The translations under genes and the position numbers were made by a program. A stretch of 64,000 nt of DNA from Theobroma cacao (taxonomy: Eukaryota; Streptophyta; Magnoliopsida; Malvales; Malvaceae). Positions 35,676-46,006 of the stretch are shown one piece after another (position 1 is the first letter of the stretch; every line of letters starts with the position of its first letter). The notes below the pieces were generated by a model, which was given only the letters and a program-made list of their open reading frames with translations, ran no database searches and was not told the origin of the DNA. The stretch is taken from contig NC_030856.1 of NCBI RefSeq assembly GCF_000208745.1, positions 6,572,239 to 6,636,238 on the forward strand. The letters run 5' to 3'.

Positions 35676-36291
35676 AAGATAAAATACACTGATTTTCGTA
35701 ATTTTTTATTATAATTATACGTTCATTAATTTTTAAAATAAATACTCTGTCCTAAATGTGTAAACGACATTAATATCGAAATGTGAAATGTCTAAAATGC
35801 TTTTTTTTTAACTCTTTGTCTTTCTTTCAAGCTGGTCGGCTACGTTCCTTTACTTGGTCGACCATGCTCTCTTACTCAGTTGGCCATCCCATGGCAGAAT
35901 CTAACTATGGAATGTTAGATCCGATTGGATCTCCCCTAAGAAGCACCAGATCTGGGAATTGCCAATCTGGTTCTCCTCGATGCTCCCTAGGGAGCACCTT
36001 GATCTGTCTAGTTGCGAAATGGCCGACTGCGAGGTGGCCAGCCGATGAGAGGTAAGGTAGATTTTTTTTTTTGAAAAATTATAATTTGGTAATTTTTAAA
36101 ATAAATGAAGAGTAAAATTATTTTTTCAGTATTGCCACATTATTAAACTAATAGAACATTAACGGTTTACTAACGACAGACTTATGTATCTAATGAAAGA
36201 TATTCTTTTTGGATGGATTGTAAATTTCGAAAACTGATGAGCTCGCGAGGAATTATGATTAAAACTTAAGAGTGTTAATGTATTTAATCTT
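35676..36291. mobile_element. MITE-like element, full copy 1 (616 bp)
   Basis: Long imperfect terminal inverted repeats: left end AAGATAAAATACACTG, right end GTATTTAATCTT. The inner parts also match in inverted order (TTTTTAAAATAAATACTCTGTCC left; the complement of AAAGATATTCTTTTTGGATGG right). AT-rich direct repeats (AAATATT) flank it. The unusual GC-rich centre (35830-36055) includes GCTCCCTAGGGAGCACC and has no real gene. The family recurs at 43231-43720 and in part at 42875-43123. Confidence 0.7.
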
Positions 36292-38364
36292 AAATATTAT
36301 AATGTGAATAATAATTAAATGTGTATTAAAAATTTAAAAATAATAAAAAGGAACCTTTTTTTTTTTAAATATAGCATCGAATTTCATTTTTCTTTTCTTT
36401 TTTTAATTTTATGTTAAAAATAATAAAATCAAATTGCTGTTTAATGTTATAGATTTTCATAATATAATAATATTATGTTAATATTGCCATGTTTTGATAA
36501 TCTCCATATATACCCATATTAGAAATCTCAAATAACTACTTAATTAATGGTACTAAATTGAACAAATGCAATTCAATATACCAACTACAGAAGAATAATA
36601 GGAGCACATACCACTGATGAGAAGAGAATTGAATTGCCTAATTACTCTTTACCAATTTTGTTTATCAAAAGTATAAAATTTGAGGGTATTTGTGCTAGAA
36701 TTATTTGCCCCAATTTCCAGAAAATATTGGTTATTTGCCTATATCTTTAAAGCTAGCCATTTTTAACAAAGCATTTCCCATTCTTCCCCTTTAATCATCA
36801 TTTTGGCCCTTCCTGAGCACTTGTATGTTAATTTCTTCTCTGGTAGACCTGAAGTACAGCTTTAGTTTTATTGGTTTTTTTCAGAGTTCACTAATCATCA
36901 CTCATGCCACTTTAAAATTAGAAGTCCAAAAATCAAATTAGAAATCTCAATTTATCCCAAAAAAGAAGCCCAAGAGAACACTTGTTAACTCTTTTCTGTA
37001 GAGTGAAACACGGATTGATAAGGATGAGTTGGACAGTAAAGCCTGCACTCGAACACTTGGTTCAGTAATTTGCATATAATTTCTCGCTCAAAGAGACAGA
37101 GCATGATTCCGATCTTTCTTCCTTGAATAGATAAAAAAAGGAAACACTTCACCTACAGCAAATAAAGCTTTTATAATGACAGTAAAGACTTCTTTGGCAC
37201 TGTTCATGGAATTTCATAACAGCTTATGATAGATAATATTATGGCACTTTCCTTTCATCCCAAGACCACAGAGATAAACTGGTGGTCAAAGGTTCATAGG
37301 CCTCTTCTAGTTTATGTAAAGTACCCATATTTAATTGCAGTCATCTTACCACCAGCACAAACCATGCATATTTTCAAGTTTATGCAGCAAGCATATATCA
37401 ACAAGAAAATGAAGAATCCATATGATTGAAACTGCTTTTCTTCAAATATCTGATCAAATTATGGGATGTAGTCACTAGCCTGGAATACAAACTACTATTT
37501 ACAGTCCATGACAATGCATAGAGTTAATCAATTGAAGCAAAATGTCAGAGTTTAATATTGAACTTTGGATTGAAGACCCAAGAATATGCATGAGCAAATG
37601 AGGAACAAGCAACATCAATGTGTACAATCTAAAGGAAAGATATTATTGTTGACAAAGAATAGTGACGAGAAAAAGGAAACACGGCACAAAGTTTTTTGGC
37701 TATGCTAGAAAAATGACCTTTCCATCATTTTACATAGATCATGCACTTGCACAAGAAGTGCCGCATATATCTTAATCTAGCACAAGCTAGATTATTGCAT
37801 TGGCAAAGGTGAATGATCAAAAATTTCACTTCAACTAGATTATTCTTGAAGCCCTTAATTCAGATACTATTTTAAACATTCTGTAAAGTCAAAGGATGGA
37901 AGTATAATACATCAGCAGTCTCTGAATATACTTAGAGCTTAAATCATGATAGAAAAGGGTATTCAGTTGCAAAATTCTACTTTATAGAACGCAACAATTT
38001 ATCCTACCAGTCTCTTCATAAACTTTTTTTTTTTGAAAGGCAAATGATATGTCATTTCATTAAAGATGTTTTCTTGGCTCTTCGGAGCAAAAGCCATAGT
38101 GGGGAAAATGCCCCACATGTCTCTTTATAAACTAATCTGCAGTGCATGCCAAGAAATAGGTTACAACAGCTTAGTTTTAGGACAAAGAGTCTAACCAAAG
38201 TCAAGTTAAAAGAAACACTTGAGTTCGTTCAACTACAGAAAGTGAAAAGAGAAAGGGTACAAGAGTATTTACAAATTGGGAGCATCCACATGTGCGAATC
38301 TAGGAAGATCTAATTGGAGAACTCCACATAAAGCAGCTCAAAAGCAATGAGTCAAATTACTATT
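36292..38364. other. Duplicated 3' flank of the PNGase A block
   Basis: From 36292 to about 36530 it matches 42600-42870. From about 37130 to 38350 it matches 43135-44170 and 46850-47770. It is therefore the ancestral downstream flank of PNGase A copy 1, noncoding. A 94-bp retroposed insertion at 38025-38118 is absent from the other copies. Confidence 0.7.
38010..38133 (-). mobile_element. 94-bp retroposed fragment with 15-bp target duplication
   Basis: Insert 38025-38118 begins with a T run (a poly(A) tail on minus), then GAAAGGCAAATGATATGTCATTTCATTAAAG in part, and ends CCCCACAT. Direct repeats GTCTCTTCATAAACT (38010-38024) and GTCTCTTTATAAACT (38119-38133) flank it. The paralogous site at about 47481-47494 has one copy of the repeat and no insert. 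The structure fits a 5'-truncated LINE or a SINE tail inserted antisense. Confidence 0.85.
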
Positions 38365-40221
38365 TCAATTTGGATCAATTACACGAGATGGTAAAAAAGC
38401 TCTTCGCGCTGGAAAAGGCCACCTTCTGCTGAGGCCAAATCCAACATGAAATTTTGCTCTTTTGTTGCATGTCTTTCCCACTTCATCGTAAAGAATGGTG
38501 TAGTTTGAGCTGCTTATGTTCCTGGAATAGCAAAAGTTACTGCTATCATAATTGTATGTTTGTTGGGTATTTCCCACTCCACTAACAACCAAGTTATCCT
38601 TTACAACCATAATACCCTGTCCATTCTGCAAATTCCTGAGTGAACTACTAGGCAACCTGGCATTAGCATCTTTAAACTTCTCCTCATTAAATCCCAATGT
38701 GAAATTTGCTACAGACAATGAAGTTCCATTTCCTTGATCGAGATAGTCGGAGGAAAAGTATAAAAGAAACCTCTTGAGTGATTTCTTTGATTTAGCATCA
38801 GAGTCTGGCATCTTTGCATAAATACTGTCATTAAAATGGATCATCTGATGCACGATCTGCGCATCTCCATCCTTGGCCATCACCATTGAGTTACTATAAC
38901 TTAAATCTTGAATAGATTTGGTTGTGACTGTACCATAAGAGGACTTGACCCATCCAGTCGAGGATATGAACCTGGTTGTATTTGTAATGAATGTTCCATT
39001 TAAACCCTTGAAATCTGACACAGATGAAACACCGAGAGGAACAATGTCATGCTGCAAAAGCTTCCCTTCAGTCTTAGTGCTCTTACTATCCAACCATAGA
39101 TGCAAATTAGCATCAATATACCACACATTCAAAGCATTTGTAACACTAAAACCCAGTTTATGGGTTTTCCCATCCAATAAATTCCCCAAAAATGGGGTAA
39201 TTTCAATATCATAAGTAGGGAGATTAAATGAACCAACACCGCTAATGGGTCTCCACAAGAGAGGATTAATTCCACCTGTATACACCACGGTAAAAGGCCA
39301 AACAGCACCAACCACTTCACCATCCAAACTAACTACAACTTCCCTAAAAGGTCCGTTCCCTGCCAAATTTGTAAGATTATTTGCAGCAATATAATCGTTC
39401 GGAGGATTTCCATACCAAACCTCATCATTCTCATGAAAAGACACATATACCTCCAACACAGCCCGATAAACATTCTGAGGAATTTCAAAGTCCTTCACTT
39501 TAATATCAGTAGCATTCTCAATCTCATACCACAACCCATCTTTCAATGGCAAATCCCGCGAAAAGGGTATGATCAAATCAGCCTTAGAACCAACCCCAGA
39601 TTCTAAAATTTCTGCTCTTTCCTCAAAACGATTCATTTTTTCAACAGAAGGGTAAAAATATAGGGTTACATTGACATGGTAAACACCAGTATAAGTCTTG
39701 TCAACAAGATTTCCCATATAAACAGAAAAAGTTTGAGTCTTGTTCATTAAAAGCAATGAGGTATACCTTGTGATATCCTTTTGGACACTCCAGACAATCC
39801 CAGTAGCTCTAGGCTCAGCTGTGCAGCTCCTCAGTAGCTCCACCCCAGACAACCAAACTCCAAAAATCCTGTCAAATTGCCTCCCTTTACATGTGGCATT
39901 CCATTCCAGGACAATCTTGGAAAATTCCTGATGTGGGCAATCAGATGGAAAGGCGTAGTTTGTAACGACAGGAGGTTTACCATAAGTGTAGCCAAAGTCA
40001 TGTTGCAGAATAGTGAGGGAACAGGGCTTGGCGTTTGGGACTCTGATGGGTTTGGTGACTTCAAAAAAGAGAGTTGGTGGGATGGTTTCATTGGTTGATG
40101 GTTGGGAGAGAAGGGATGATTTGAGGAGGGTGTTGGATTTGTGGAGATTGGCTTGGCTGAAGAGAGGCTGGAGAAATAAAAGGGTTAGAAAGAAGAGCAA
40201 AGAGAAGCAAGAGGAAGACAT
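38365..40221 (-). CDS. PNGase A-type peptide N-glycanase, array copy 1
   Basis: Intronless, 618 residues, family peptide-N4-(N-acetyl-beta-glucosaminyl)asparagine amidase A. It releases N-glycans from glycopeptides in the secretory pathway, vacuole or wall; unlike cytosolic PNGase it accepts core alpha-1,3-fucose. Signal peptide at 1-24 (SLLFFLTLLFLQPLFSQA). Family blocks: FEVTKPIRVPNAKPC (53-67), LQHDFGYTYGKPPV (72-85), FDRIFGVWLSGVELLRSCTAEP (116-137 region), TYTGVYHVNVTLYFYP, DLPLKDGLWYEIENATD, GNGPFREVVVSLDGEVVGAVWPFTV, YTGGINPLLWRPI, YDIEITPFLGNLLDG and FISSTGWVKSSYG, each in order. Many NxT/S sites. The ATG at 40221 is shared in position by all copies. About 90 percent similar to copy 3 by eye. 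No lesion seen. Confidence 0.93.
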   Translation of the reverse strand: MSSSCFSLLFFLTLLFLQPLFSQANLHKSNTLLKSSLLSQPSTNETIPPTLFFEVTKPIRVPNAKPCSLTILQHDFGYTYGKPPVVTNYAFPSDCPHQEFSKIVLEWNATCKGRQFDRIFGVWLSGVELLRSCTAEPRATGIVWSVQKDITRYTSLLLMNKTQTFSVYMGNLVDKTYTGVYHVNVTLYFYPSVEKMNRFEERAEILESGVGSKADLIIPFSRDLPLKDGLWYEIENATDIKVKDFEIPQNVYRAVLEVYVSFHENDEVWYGNPPNDYIAANNLTNLAGNGPFREVVVSLDGEVVGAVWPFTVVYTGGINPLLWRPISGVGSFNLPTYDIEITPFLGNLLDGKTHKLGFSVTNALNVWYIDANLHLWLDSKSTKTEGKLLQHDIVPLGVSSVSDFKGLNGTFITNTTRFISSTGWVKSSYGTVTTKSIQDLSYSNSMVMAKDGDAQIVHQMIHFNDSIYAKMPDSDAKSKKSLKRFLLYFSSDYLDQGNGTSLSVANFTLGFNEEKFKDANARLPSSSLRNLQNGQGIMVVKDNLVVSGVGNTQQTYNYDSSNFCYSRNISSSNYTILYDEVGKTCNKRAKFHVGFGLSRRWPFPARRAFLPSRVIDPN

Positions 40222-41240
40222 GGAAGGTGCTTGGTAGGGAATAGAGAGGTCGTTGCTTTGAAGGGTAGTACTACTTTTTTGAAAATCAGACTACCACTAA
40301 TAAATTTGCTGAGTTAAATTTGAATTTCTTTTAAAAGAATTGTTTGTATATTATTATTATTTTTCTCAAATGACACTGCCCTTGGAAATTAGAAAAGGAT
40401 GGAGGATAAGTGTTCCCTGCCCAATTGAGCTGCAGCCTTTGCCCAAGGACTTGTACACATGATTTTGACCTCTTAAGATTCTACTTACCATAATGAATAA
40501 AGCATTGCATGCAAGAATAGAATAGGTAGTATTTGGTATATGAAAGCTAGATAACAAGAAGCTGAAGTCATAAAATAAATCAATTAAAGTAAATTTGCTC
40601 ATCAGTTTTAAGTTTATGCAGTAAAAGAAAAAAAAGAAAATTAAAGCAAAACCTTTAAAAATTGATGTTTAAATATATAGTAAATGGGTTATTGTTATAC
40701 GAGTATTCGTAAATTTGCAACCCCGATAACATAAAATGAAGGTATCTTATATTTAGTTATGGGGTGAATTAAGGTAAGGTTTTTAAAACTTGATATGGAT
40801 TCGGGGATATCTAAGATTCTGCGTTAGGTAGGTTTCAGGTATCTAAAGCTTTTAAAACTTTATATAAATTCGGATATCACTTTTAAGTTATCCTAAACTT
40901 GATTATATATAATATTATAAAAATTTTAAATTTAGGGAGATATGAACCTTTATCTTCCTTACCTTAAGATAAACTTATCTTAAACTTATAAGAAGATAAG
41001 AAACACTCCAAGCCTTTGCCAATTTTGTCAACTACTTATTTTAATAAATATTGACAATATATTATTAAATAGGTTTTTAAGGGGTATCAAAATAAAAAAA
41101 AATATACCTTGTGTAAACAGGTATTTAACGAGTTTGGTTCTTTACTATTAAGTTTTGCTTAGTTTTTAATTTTAATTTTATTTTTACGGGTATAAAATTG
41201 CAAATATATAAATTTACCACCCTTATTTAAATCAAATGAT

Positions 41241-41310
41241 TTGGCTTGGCATAGTGGTAACTCATTTAAATTAAATTTTGGTGGCCTGGTTCAATGTCTT
41301 CTAGGCTTAT
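41241..41310 (+). repeat. tRNA-like head of a possible SINE
   Basis: A-box TGGCATAGTGG (41247-41257) fits the pol III consensus. A B-box-like GGTTCAATGTC (41288-41298) follows 31 bases later, the right distance. No cloverleaf is visible and the B-box is imperfect, so this is a decayed tRNA-derived repeat, not a working tRNA gene. Confidence 0.45.
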
Positions 41311-41324
41311 ATTTTAAAATTATT

Positions 41325-41860
41325 TTTCTTTTTTCCTCGTAGAGTAAATTTAAATTTTCTTAGAGAGTAAAAAATGCATTTCTTCAAATTTTAAAGTTAT
41401 TTTAATTTTTCCCTCGTCGAGTAAATTTAAATTTTCTTATAGAGTAAAAGATACATTTCTTAATTGTCTAAATTTAAAATTATTTTTCTTTTTTCCTTGA
41501 GTAAACCCATTTTTCTTATAGAGTAAATCTAAATTTTGAAATTATTTTTCTTTTTTCCATTACTTAATTGCTTAAAGAGTATAACTGTCTAAACAGTATA
41601 ATTTTTTATTTTGAGTTTTCTTACAATCTGTTAATTCAATTTGAGTATTTATGTAATATGTACTTTTCCTAAAAACTTTTTATTTTTTTAGCGTAATATT
41701 ACAAAAATATTTTGTAGTATTGTATATAATATATTATAGTCCTATAAAGTAAAAGATGTATTGCTTAACTGCTTATAGAGTATAATTTTTTTACTTTGAT
41801 TTTCGTATAATCTATTGATTCGATTTAAACACATATGCAATACATCATATGTTAATATAA
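41325..41860. repeat. Degenerate AT-rich direct repeats
   Basis: About 78-base units beginning TCCTCGTAGAGTAAATTT (41333), TCCCTCGTCGAGTAAATTT (41410) and TTCCTTGAGTAAACCC (41494). There are also two copies of a CTTAAYTGCTTAWAGAGTATAA block about 200 bases apart (41563 and 41765). No coding potential. Origin unknown. Confidence 0.55.
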
Positions 41861-42329
41861 AAAATTGAATAAAAATGTGATTAAAATATTTAAAAAATTT
41901 CAATAATCTTTAAATAAGTATAAAGTGATTGTCAGAATCATTAACACAGATTTAATTTTCTATGCATTTGAAAGTATTAAAGCAAGTTCAGCGCAACTTT
42001 CTATACTTAAAGTGAAAATATAATTTTAATTTTTTTTCTATTTTATGTTTATTTATATTGATTAATTTGAAAACTTATATTCAAACTGTAAATAAAAATT
42101 TATATTATAATTTTATTTTATTTTAAAAGTGATTAATTTTTTCTTCGAATTGAATAATTGATTCGATTCATAACTTTGTATGATTGTTTTTTAGCTACCC
42201 TTGTACAAAATCCTGAATCTGTCACTATCAGTTTTTCATAGTATTTTATAATTTTATATATATTTTAATAAAATTCGAATATCTTGATAATTAAATGATT
42301 TCATATTAAGTACCCAAAAAATAAAAAAA

Positions 42330-42536
42330 AGCTCATTTTTTTCTCTTAGAGGAGAATAAGGGGAGAGAGTTTTGGAGTTTGGGTGGAAGTTCTCTGTTTT
42401 TTTCAGCTTTGTTTTCTGATCTTTGAAAAGACGTCGATAGTTTGATTTAGCTATAGTAAGTTGAGTTGATGGCTGTGATCTTACCACGTCGGACATTTGG
42501 ATAAAACAGGGCCATACAATCTGTTGTCAAAGTAGA
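42330..42536 (-). pseudogene. Displaced copy of the UROD promoter and first codons
   Basis: Matches 31652-31856 along its length, in the same orientation. Shared words include GGAGAGAGTTTTGGAGTTTGGG, TGTGATCTT-CCACGT-GGA and ACAATCTGTTGTCAAAGTAGAC. The UROD start codon equivalent is at 42334-42336 (ATG AGC TT on minus). Similarity ends within a few bases after it, so almost no coding sequence was copied. The marker shows that the PNGase A block was duplicated together with the edge of the neighbouring UROD gene. Confidence 0.85.
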
Positions 42537-43230
42537 CATACCTCTTTAACATCTTTTCTGACTTTTCAATACAGTATATATAATATATTACTATTTATTA
42601 TAGATATGAATTTTATAATTTTTATAAATGAATATTATAACGTGTATTAAAAAATATTTAAATCTAATAAAAAGGAATCTGTTTTTCTTTTTCAAGAAAA
42701 ATATATAACATTGAATTTTATTTTTTTTTGTTTTAATTTCATTTTAAAGATAACGAAATTGGAATTACTCTTTGATGTTATGAATTTTGATAATATAAAT
42801 AATATTATGTTGAAATTTTCATGTTTTGAAAATCTCCATTTTACTGATATTAGTAGTCACAAATCGGATTGAGGGGTTTTTTTTTCAAAAGAGAAAAATT
42901 TTTAATAATAAAAAATTATAATTTATATAAAAGTAATTTTTAAAATTAATAAAACATAAATTATTTTAAAAATATTATCATGTCATTAAATTAGCGAAAA
43001 TATTAACCATTAAACTTATATATTCAGTGAAAAATATTCTTTTAAGACGGATTGTATATTTTGAAACCTAATAGACCTGTGCAAAATTATGATTAAAATT
43101 TAAAGGTGTAATTGTATTTTACCAAAAAAAAAAAAACACTTCACCTAGATCAAATAAAAGCTTTTTTATTGACAGTAAAGATTTCTTTGGCACTGTTGAT
43201 AGAATTTTATAACAGCTTATGATAGATAAT
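42537..43230. repeat. Duplicated flank of PNGase A copy 2 with partial MITE
   Basis: About 42600-42870 matches 36292-36530 and 43130-43230 matches 37140-37230. Between them, 42875-43123 resembles the right half of the 35676-36291 element (AAAAATTATAATTT... ATATTCTTTTAAGACGGATTGTA), so it is a truncated family member. Confidence 0.6.
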
Positions 43231-43720
43231 GGGATAAAATACTCTTATTTTTGAATTTTGATAGAAATTACATGAAAATTTATTGATTTTTAAAATAAAC
43301 ACTCTGTTCCAATAATATAATTATCATTAAAGAAAATTATAAAAAAATTAAAATATTATTTTTTTATTAATTTAAAAAAATAATAAAAAAAGCATCGATC
43401 TTCCCGAAAATGGAGAGCGTAGGGGAGCATAGGGAATATTGATTGGGCTCCCAAAAGGAGCATTGGTGCTCCGCAGGTGGGGAGTTTTTTTTATTAATAA
43501 AAAAATAAAATTATATAATAATAATTTTAAAAATTAATTAAAAATAAAATTATTTTTTACTTTTATCACATCGTAAGTTGACAAAAATATTAATAATTGA
43601 TTAACGATTAAATCTTCCTGTCCAATAAAAAATATTTTTTGAGAACAATATGTTTATTTTGAAAATCAATATATCCCTGTATAATTTTAATCAAAATTTT
43701 TTAAAAAAATATTTTATCTT
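43231..43720. mobile_element. MITE-like element, full copy 2 (490 bp)
   Basis: Starts GGGATAAAATACTC and ends ATTTTATCTT, with terminal inverted repeats extending about 60-80 bases (left ATTGATTTTTAAAATAAACA; right complement ATTGATTTTCAAAATAAACA). It interrupts a sequence that is continuous in block 1 (GATAGATAATATTATGGCAC at 37227), giving a precise empty site. The short AT duplication is ATAAT, perhaps up to 7 bases. The centre has CTCCCAAAAGGAGCAT, like the GCTCCC...GGAGCAC centre of copy 1. Confidence 0.75.
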
Positions 43721-44175
43721 AAATAATATTATGACACTTTCATTTCGTCCCAGGACCATAGAGAGATCAACTGGTGGTCAAAGGTTTATATGCCTCTTCT
43801 AGTTTATGCAAAGTACCCCAATTTAATTGCAGTCATCTTACCACCAGCACAGACCACGCATGTTTCTCGGTTTATGCAACATGCATATATCAACAAGAAA
43901 ATGAAAAGTCCATATGATTGAACCTGCTTTTCTTCAAATATCTGATCAAATTATGGGACACAGTCACTAGTCTCGAATGCAAACCACTATTTACAGCTTA
44001 AATCAATGATAGAGAAGGGCATTCAGTTGCAAAATTCTACTTTATATAATGCGACAACGGATCCCACCAGCCTCTTTATAAACTAAACAGCAGCCTATGT
44101 CAAGAAATAGGTTGTAAAAGCTTACTTTTAGGATAAAGAGTCTAACTAAAGTCCAGTTAAAAGAAACACCTAAGA

Positions 44176-46006
44176 TCAATTCCGTGAGATGCTAAACAAG
44201 CTCTTCGAGCTGGAAAAGGCCACCTTCTGCTGAGGCCAAATCCAAATTGCCCTTGTATTGCATGTCTTTCCCACGTCATCATACAGAATGGAGTAGTTTG
44301 AGCTGCTTAGTTCCTGGAGTAGCAAATTTACTGCTATCATAATTGTATGTTTGTTGGGTACTGCCCACTCCACCGACAACCAAGTTGTCCTTTACAACCA
44401 TAACACCCGGTCCCTTCTGCAAATTCCTGAGAGAACTGCTAGGCAGCCTGGCATCAGCATCTTTAAACTTCTTCTCACCAAATCCCAATGTGACATTTGT
44501 TACAGAAAATGAAGTTCCATTTCCTTGATCGAGATAGTCATGAGTATAAGTAAAAAAGAAACCTCTTGAGTGCTTTCTTGCATTTAGCATCAGAGCCTGG
44601 CTTCTTTGCATAAATACTGTCATCGAAATGGATCACCAGATGCACGAACTACAGATCTCCATCCTAGGCCATCACCATTGTGTTACTATAATTTAAATCT
44701 TGAATAGATTTGGTTGTGACTGTACCGTAAGAGGACTTGACCCATCCAGTCGAGGATATGAACCTGGTTGTATTTGTAATGAATGTTCCATTTAAACCCT
44801 TGAAATCTGCAAAAGTAGAAACACTAAGAGGAACAACATCATGCTCCAAAAGCTTCCCTTCAGTGTTAGTGCTCTTACTATCCAACCATATATGCAAATT
44901 AGCATCAATATACCACACATTTAAAGCATTTGTAACACTAAAACCTAGTTTGTGGATTTCCCATCCAACAAGTTCCCCAAAAATGGGGTAATTTCAATAT
45001 CATAAGTAGGGAGATCAAATTAACCAATACCGCTAATGGGTCTCCACAAGAGAGGATTAATTCCTCCTGTATACACCACAGTAAAAGGCCAAACAACACC
45101 AACCACTTCACCATCCAAATTAACCACAACTTCCGTAAAAGGTCCATTCCCTCCCAAATTTGTAAGATTATTGGCTGCAATATAATCGTTCAGAGGGTTT
45201 CCATACCAAAACTTGTCATTCTCATGAAAAGACAAATACACCTCCAACACAGCCCGATAAGCATTCAGGGGAATTTCAAATTCCTTCACTTTAATATCAG
45301 TAGCATTCTCAATCTCATACCACAACCCATCATTTAATGGCAAATGCCGCAAAAAGGGTAGGATCAAATCAGCCTTAGAACCAACCCCAGATCCTTCTGC
45401 TTTTTCCTCAAAATGATTCATTTTTTTCACAGAAGGGTAAAAATAAAGGGTTACATTGACATGGTAAACACCAGTATAAGTCTTGTCAACAAGATTTCCC
45501 ATATAAACAGGAAAAGTTTGCATCTTGTTCATTAAAAGCAATGAGGTATACCTTGTGATATCCTTTTTGACACTCCAGACAATCCAAGTGGCACTAGGCT
45601 CAGCTGTGCAGCTCCTGAGTAGCTCCACCCCAGACAACCGAACTCCAAAAATCCTGTCTCATTGCCTCCCTTTACATGTGGCATTCCACTCCAGGACAAT
45701 TTTCGAAAATTCCTGATATGGGCAATTAGATGGAAAGGTGTAGTTTGCAAAGACAGGAGGTTCACCATAAGTGTAGCCAAAGTCATGTTGCAGAATGGTG
45801 AGGGAACATGGCTTGGCGTTTGGGACACTGATGGGTTTGGTGACTTCAAAAAAGAGAGTTGGTGGGATGGTGTCATTGGTTGATGGTTGGGAGTGAAGCG
45901 TTGATTTGAGGAGGGTTTTGGATTTGTGGAGGTTGGCTTGGCTGAAGAGAGGATGGAGATATAGAAGGGATAAAAAGAAGAGCAAAAGGAAGGAAGAGGA
46001 AGACAG
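44176..46006 (-). pseudogene. PNGase A-type gene, array copy 2, inactivated
   Basis: Aligns over the whole length with copies 1 and 3 but is broken many times. The start ATG is CTG (46004-46006). The Phe codon of the FDRIFG motif is TGA (45659-45661). A Ser codon after PISGIG is TAA (45020-45022). A frameshift lies at about 44945-44965, a TAG follows the SNTMVMA motif (44664-44666), further shifts occur at about 44560-44600, a one-base loss lies near 44328, and a shifted C-terminus ends near 44176. Long fragments remain readable between lesions, so the death is fairly recent. Transcripts, if any, could only act as RNA. Neighbours 1 and 3 keep full frames. Confidence 0.93.

Larger units (their letters stand above)
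40222..42329. other. Spacer between PNGase A copies 1 and 2
   Basis: The first 400 bases (to about 40620) are the copy-1 upstream region and match 50120-50440 upstream of copy 3, including GAGCTGCAGCCTTTGCCCAAGGA and TTTGACCTCTTAAGATT. The rest is very AT-rich. It holds a tRNA-like SINE head (41241-41310) and a degenerate repeat array (41325-41860). No gene is supported. Confidence 0.6.

Noticed and set aside
35783..36055. 90-codon frame in the GC-rich centre of the MITE-like element
   Set aside because: It sits within the repeat, has no counterpart frame in the second copy, and looks like chance.
38552..40237. Plus-strand open frames across the PNGase A genes
   Set aside because: They recur at the same relative places in every copy as antisense shadows of conserved coding sequence; none has a domain of its own.
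41247..41298. Functional tRNA gene
   Set aside because: Boxes are present but there is no cloverleaf, acceptor stem or proper B-box; treated as a SINE-like head.
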